Source: Peribacillus acanthi
Lineage (GTDB): Bacteria > Bacillota > Bacilli > Bacillales > DSM-1321
Direction: 5' to 3'
DNA: 39,945 bases
Assembly (NCBI RefSeq): GCF_003073175.1
Contig: NZ_QBBX01000009.1
Span: 1-39,945 of the forward strand
A model generated the notes under the pieces. That model saw only the letters and a list, made by a program, of their open reading frames with translations. It had not been told where the DNA came from and ran no database searches. Below are positions 35,537-39,945 of the stretch, piece after piece (the stretch's first letter is position 1; each line of letters opens with the position of its first letter). The translations under genes and the position numbers were made by a program.

Positions 35537-36106
35537 TTGGAGACTAAATCATATATTAGAAAACAAATATTGAATGCTTTAACTATGAAGCATGAGAATG
35601 ATTATAAAGAACAATCTTGTAGGATTTCAGAAAAGCTATTCTTACTAAAGGAGTGGAATCAATCAAAAATAGTGGCCATCACGGTTTCGAACTTCCCTGA
35701 AGTAGAGACAAGAACCATTATAGAATCGGCTTGGGAGCAAGGTAAAATAATAGTTGTACCAAAATGTATCCCTAAGGAAAAAAAAATGGACTTTCGAAAA
35801 ATTGACAGCTTCGATCAGTTGGAACAGGCTTATTTTTCTCTTTGGGAACCTATTGTACATACGACTGAAAGTATACAACACGATAAAATAAATTTGACGA
35901 TTGTTCCAGGAGTTGCATTTGCTAGAAATGGATATCGAATAGGATTTGGTGGAGGATATTACGACCGGTATTTAGAAAATTGGAAGGGTATGACTGTGTC
36001 ATTGGCATTTGAGGAACAAATTGTAAATTCCGTTCCAATTGATAGGTTTGATCTTCCAGTATCGACCATTATTACGCCAAAGGAAGTAATCTATTGTGAC
36101 ATTTGA
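35537..36106 (+). CDS. yqgN: 5-formyltetrahydrofolate cyclo-ligase
   Basis: A 189-aa enzyme of the MTHFS family that converts 5-formyl-THF to 5,10-methenyl-THF with ATP, recycling folate. The family signature GYRIGFGGGYYDRYL lies at about 132-146, and the N-terminal basic helix (KSYIRKQI) is present. Start is TTG at 35537, with TAGGAGGA upstream. It overlaps the following DUF92 gene by 11 bases, so the two are coupled. Confidence 0.93.
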   Translation: METKSYIRKQILNALTMKHENDYKEQSCRISEKLFLLKEWNQSKIVAITVSNFPEVETRTIIESAWEQGKIIVVPKCIPKEKKMDFRKIDSFDQLEQAYFSLWEPIVHTTESIQHDKINLTIVPGVAFARNGYRIGFGGGYYDRYLENWKGMTVSLAFEEQIVNSVPIDRFDLPVSTIITPKEVIYCDI

Positions 36107-36878
36107 ATTTGCGATCTATTTTTTTGTTATATGTTTTACAGCCATAGCTGGTTATTATGTAAAATCATTATCCTTCAGTGGTGCCTTTGCAACGTTCGTT
36201 GTGGGCTGTTTTACGGCAGTAGGATTCCAATGGAGGGGATTATTCCTATTAGGCTTTTTCTTTGCTTCCTCAAGCCTTTGGTCAAAGTTTAAACAACAGC
36301 AAAAGAAACATGTCGAAAGTAAATTGGAGAAAAGTGATCGTCGTGATCATGTGCAAGTTTTTGCAAATGGAGGATTAGCAGCTTTTTCTGGTCTGCTTTA
36401 TCATTTTTCTGGGGAGGATATCTGGTTATTTTCTTTGATAATCAGTATAGCTGCTGCCAATTCAGATACATGGGCATCGGAAGTCGGCGTATTGAGTAAA
36501 GAAACACCGATTCATGTATTAACCTGGAAAAAAGTTGATAAAGGTACTTCAGGTGCAATTTCTGCATTAGGAACTACCTTTTCATTGCTTGGTTCCGCAT
36601 TCATAGGAATACTGGCTGCGTATTTATGGGGACTTTCAGTTTATAAGGTAACCCTAATAATAACCTTTGGTTTCCTGGGAAGCGTTGTGGATACAATATT
36701 AGGAGCAACCATGCAGGAAGTTTATCAATGTCCGAACTGTGATCTTAAAACGGAAAAAAGGATGCACTGTGGAAGGGCCACTCAATTCATCAAAGGCATA
36801 AAAAATCTTGATAATGATAAAGTAAATTTTCTTAGTTTGTTAATCGTTGTATTACTTGGATTAGTGTTCATTTCATAG
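36096..36878 (+). CDS. DUF92 integral membrane protein
   Basis: A 260-aa protein of the DUF92/TMEM19 family with about six membrane segments. The conserved family stretch AANSDTWASEVG (about 119-130) is present, as is the downstream GTSGAISALGT. Plant relatives include VTE6, a phytyl-phosphate kinase, so prenyl-phosphate chemistry in the membrane is a reasonable guess only. A CXXC (CPNC, near 211) and a later C are a small metal-binding candidate. Start GTG at 36096 with AAGGAAG 10 bases upstream, overlapping yqgN. Confidence 0.85.
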   Translation: MTFEFAIYFFVICFTAIAGYYVKSLSFSGAFATFVVGCFTAVGFQWRGLFLLGFFFASSSLWSKFKQQQKKHVESKLEKSDRRDHVQVFANGGLAAFSGLLYHFSGEDIWLFSLIISIAAANSDTWASEVGVLSKETPIHVLTWKKVDKGTSGAISALGTTFSLLGSAFIGILAAYLWGLSVYKVTLIITFGFLGSVVDTILGATMQEVYQCPNCDLKTEKRMHCGRATQFIKGIKNLDNDKVNFLSLLIVVLLGLVFIS

Positions 36879-36973
36879 AGGTGGGATGTAACAAAGTTGC
36901 CTCATATCATGGAGAATTAGTCCTTATATGAAATAGTAAATGTAATACAATAATGGTATAGATGGTAGATTGA

Positions 36974-37936
<963 letters not shown>

Positions 37937-37978
37937 GATAGGCTATAAGTGACAAGAACTTAAAGAATTAATCATAAA

Positions 37979-38016
37979 AATCCCTCCTCTATTTCAAACT
38001 AAAATAAGGAGGGATT
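37979..38016 (+). promoter_or_regulatory. Hairpin that buries the ribosome binding site of yqgO
   Basis: AATCCCTCCT (37979-37988) is perfectly complementary to AGGAGGGATT (38007-38016), with an 18-nt loop. The second arm is the Shine-Dalgarno sequence of the next gene, whose ATG is at 38021. No T run follows, so it is not a normal terminator. A translational switch is likely. Confidence 0.72.
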
Positions 38017-38020
38017 CATT

Positions 38021-38218
38021 ATGCTTAGAATTTTAGTGAAATACGGTGCAATTGTATTGTCAGCATATTTAGGCTACCGTTATCGGTATCGATTACTGAA
38101 TGTTCTTTTGGGAGTGCCTTTTTTACGTCGTAGTGTTGTAGCCTCATCAATGAACATGCCACTAGTTAAGGATAAAATGCTGCAAAGTATGTTCAAGTTA
38201 GAAACATCCCCCAGGTAA
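38021..38218 (+). CDS. Small protein, YqgO-like
   Basis: A 65-aa basic protein. Residues 3-20 (ILVKYGAIVLSAYLGYRY) could be a short membrane-associated helix, followed by an amphipathic, Arg-rich half. It lies before gluP as yqgO does in B. subtilis, but sequence likeness is only by impression. Its ribosome binding site is inside the hairpin at 37979-38016. Function unknown. Confidence 0.7.
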   Translation: MLRILVKYGAIVLSAYLGYRYRYRLLNVLLGVPFLRRSVVASSMNMPLVKDKMLQSMFKLETSPR

Positions 38219-38261
38219 AGACGAATGGTTCAAGTATTGATTATTAATACTTTATTCATTG

Positions 38262-38289
38262 AAAGCCCGGATTAATATATCCGGGTTTT
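38262..38289 (+). terminator. Terminator after yqgO
   Basis: CCCGGAT (38266-38272) pairs with ATCCGGG (38279-38285), followed by four T. Of modest strength. Confidence 0.65.
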
Positions 38290-38368
38290 GCTACAATACA
38301 TAATTAGGCTATCCTTCAATTTGTGATTTGTAGCCTCTGTAAATCATGAAGTTGATTCTTTTCTTTTT

Positions 38369-38384
38369 TAGTCTACATAGACTA
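38369..38384. promoter_or_regulatory. Palindrome in the gluP promoter region
   Basis: TAGTCTA-CA-TAGACTA, perfect 7-base arms around two bases, just after a TTGATT hexamer (38352-38357) that has a TACATA at 16 bases (38374-38379). The palindrome thus overlaps the possible -10, as a repressor site would. Confidence 0.45.
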
Positions 38385-38442
38385 TAGTGTTAAAGAGGAA
38401 GGGAAAAGATGAAATAGGAGAAAATAGAAAGTAGGGGAAGTA

Positions 38443-39945
38443 TTGAGTGTAAAAGAAGATTATTATTATTGGTCGATTTTACATACCCTTTGCATTGATC
38501 ATGGATATGAAGTGATATCTGTTTCTACCGATCAAAACGAGATTTGGCTCGAAAAATATAGTGATAAGAAATTTCCGGTAGTAAGATTAATGCGTCACGA
38601 CTTGGATTGGGGAAGTTGGCTTAAAAGGGACTTAAATCGTACTGTCCATAATTCTGAAAGGATACGATCGCAGTTATTTAAAAGACCGATTCATGTACTA
38701 AATATGTACATATCGCCTTATCCACCGGTCGATGATTATGAGCTTGATGATGTAACGTTGAAAAAAACCACGATTACCTCCTTCATATTTGAAACAAATC
38801 AATTTGAACATAGTTTAAAGCAGTTATCTGAAATATTGGAAGTAAGGCTAGGCTCAGAACTTCTCTTCGAAGAAATTAGTGAAGAGAAAATTACAGATTT
38901 AAAACACCAAGTGTTGCAAAGTACTGTACGAAAGCGAGAAGAAGAACAAAAAGTTTTCCAATACGGGAGACCTATTTTCACTATGTTTTTTTTAACGATT
39001 CAAATCGTTTTGTTCCTACTAATGGAATTAACCGGTGACAGTGAGAATATGAAAACGTTGGTAGAATATGGGGCTAAATATACCCCCTTCATTCTTCAAG
39101 GTGAATGGTGGAGATTGATTACACCAATGTTCGTACATATAGGCCTGCTTCACCTAATCATGAACTCGTTCGCTCTTTATTATCTTGGGGCTGAAGTGGA
39201 GAAAATCTATGGTAGTTTACGATTTTTTATCATTTATTTATATGCTGGCTTTGCAGGAACGTTAGCCAGTTTTCTATTCAATGATTCATTATCAGCTGGA
39301 GCAAGTGGAGCAATTTTTGGTTGTTTCGGAGCACTGTTGTTTTTTGGATGGAAACAGCCGAAGCTATTTTTTAGGAAAATGGGGACGAATATCATTGTTT
39401 TGATTGCCATCAACCTAGCTTTAGGGTTTACCTTATCAGGGATAGATAATGCTGGTCATATTGGTGGGCTAATTGGTGGTTTTCTTATTTCCTTGGCAAT
39501 TGGTGTGCCGAAAAAGGGAAATGTTATCGTAAAAATAGTCGGAGTTGTTGGTTTGGGTCTCATTACATATCTTGCAATTACGCTCGGGTATAGTATTCAA
39601 GAGAAGAGGGATCATGGACCTGTGATTGCTTCTTTAGTTAATGAGTACATTAAAGACGGCGAAGAAAAAAAAGCGAGGGATCTTTTGGTAAGATTACTCC
39701 TTGAAAGGCCAAATGCACCACATGCTTACTTTTTACTAGGGAATTTAGAAGCGAAAGATAAGAAATACCTAGGAGCAAAAAAGGCTTATCTAGAAGCGAT
39801 TCGCCAGAAAAAAGATTTCCATGAAGCATACTACAATTTGTCGCTTGTGTATCTTGAAGAAGGTAACGTTGAGAAGGCAAAGGAAGTATTGTTATTGGCC
39901 ATAAAATATGGAAAAGGAGAGCCTATGTATCAAACCCTCCTTGAA
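38443..39945 (+). CDS. gluP: Rhomboid intramembrane protease GluP (partial, cut at right edge)
   Basis: At least 501 aa in an open frame that runs off the window. A soluble N-terminal domain of about 180 residues is followed by a rhomboid core: WWRLITPMFVHIGLLHLIMN, the catalytic serine S288 in GASGAIFG and the catalytic histidine H339 in AGHIGG. These numbers, counted from the TTG at 38443, equal those I recall for B. subtilis YqgP, supporting that start; GGGG lies 5 bases before it. TPR repeats (from about 385 to the edge) form the C-terminus. YqgP/GluP cuts membrane substrates, including a magnesium transporter with the help of FtsH in B. subtilis. Confidence 0.95.
   Translation, partial: MSVKEDYYYWSILHTLCIDHGYEVISVSTDQNEIWLEKYSDKKFPVVRLMRHDLDWGSWLKRDLNRTVHNSERIRSQLFKRPIHVLNMYISPYPPVDDYELDDVTLKKTTITSFIFETNQFEHSLKQLSEILEVRLGSELLFEEISEEKITDLKHQVLQSTVRKREEEQKVFQYGRPIFTMFFLTIQIVLFLLMELTGDSENMKTLVEYGAKYTPFILQGEWWRLITPMFVHIGLLHLIMNSFALYYLGAEVEKIYGSLRFFIIYLYAGFAGTLASFLFNDSLSAGASGAIFGCFGALLFFGWKQPKLFFRKMGTNIIVLIAINLALGFTLSGIDNAGHIGGLIGGFLISLAIGVPKKGNVIVKIVGVVGLGLITYLAITLGYSIQEKRDHGPVIASLVNEYIKDGEEKKARDLLVRLLLERPNAPHAYFLLGNLEAKDKKYLGAKKAYLEAIRQKKDFHEAYYNLSLVYLEEGNVEKAKEVLLLAIKYGKGEPMYQTLLE

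Overview
This window is a 39.9-kb piece of a low-GC Gram-positive chromosome from the family Bacillaceae (Bacillus in the broad sense). The evidence is the gene order, which follows the Bacillus subtilis yqxD-dnaG-sigA-cccA-yqfN...yqgP segment almost gene for gene, the strong AAGGAGG-type ribosome binding sites, the frequent TTG and GTG starts, and SigA-type promoters. ZnuCB beside zur and a Q-rich VrrA-like gene beside ispH also recall the Bacillus cereus group. I cannot name the genus with confidence. No phage, IS element, CRISPR array, rRNA or tRNA is visible. This is core chromosome with a few lineage-specific insertions.

Layout. 1-379: an upstream operon ends in two stacked hairpins. 380-3949: yqxD-dnaG-sigA (nucleotide-binding YaiI family, primase, housekeeping sigma). 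4099-5291: a membrane protein and cytochrome c550. 5391-7256: trmK and a Nif3-family gene, translationally overlapped. 7381-9189 (minus): ispH and a VrrA/YqfQ-like protein. 9478-11772: cold-shock-type helicase cshB and AP endonuclease nfo. 11781-14454: a small DUF2624 gene, then the zinc operon znuC-znuB-zur behind a strong promoter with a Zur box just after the predicted +1. 14457-17403: a HAD nucleotidase, YqfX-like protein, ispG and a LysM protein. 17576-21565: a chemotaxis receptor, DUF1189 and DUF456 membrane proteins, and sodA. 21589-25442: a decayed dispersed repeat, an MFS transporter and the class B penicillin-binding protein pbpA. 25499-30095: the phosphate operon pstS-pstC-pstA-pstB-phoU behind 11-bp-spaced PhoP-type repeats. 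30129-31289: a better preserved copy of the same dispersed repeat in the opposite orientation, then the yqzD-yqzC pair on the minus strand.

The least understood part is 31647-35154, three tightly packed genes: a DUF4912 protein with an N-terminal helix-turn-helix, a 736-aa fusion of a GH57-like domain to a GT4 glycosyltransferase, and a 208-aa protein of unknown family predicted to be mostly beta. The GH57-like part appears to lack the catalytic glutamate, while the GT4 part keeps its donor-site motifs. This looks like an uncharacterised glucan or glycoconjugate system and is the best candidate for undescribed biology here.

35276-39945: rpmG, 5-formyl-THF cyclo-ligase, a DUF92 membrane protein, L-lactate dehydrogenase, a 65-aa YqgO-like protein whose ribosome binding site is buried in a 10-bp hairpin, and the rhomboid protease gluP, cut by the window edge.

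How the genes work together: the window combines replication and transcription core functions, two enzymes of the MEP isoprenoid pathway (ispG, ispH), metal and phosphate homeostasis with visible operators (Zur, PhoP), stress and DNA repair (sodA, nfo, cshB), and envelope functions (pbpA, yqzC, gluP, the GH57-GT4 cluster).
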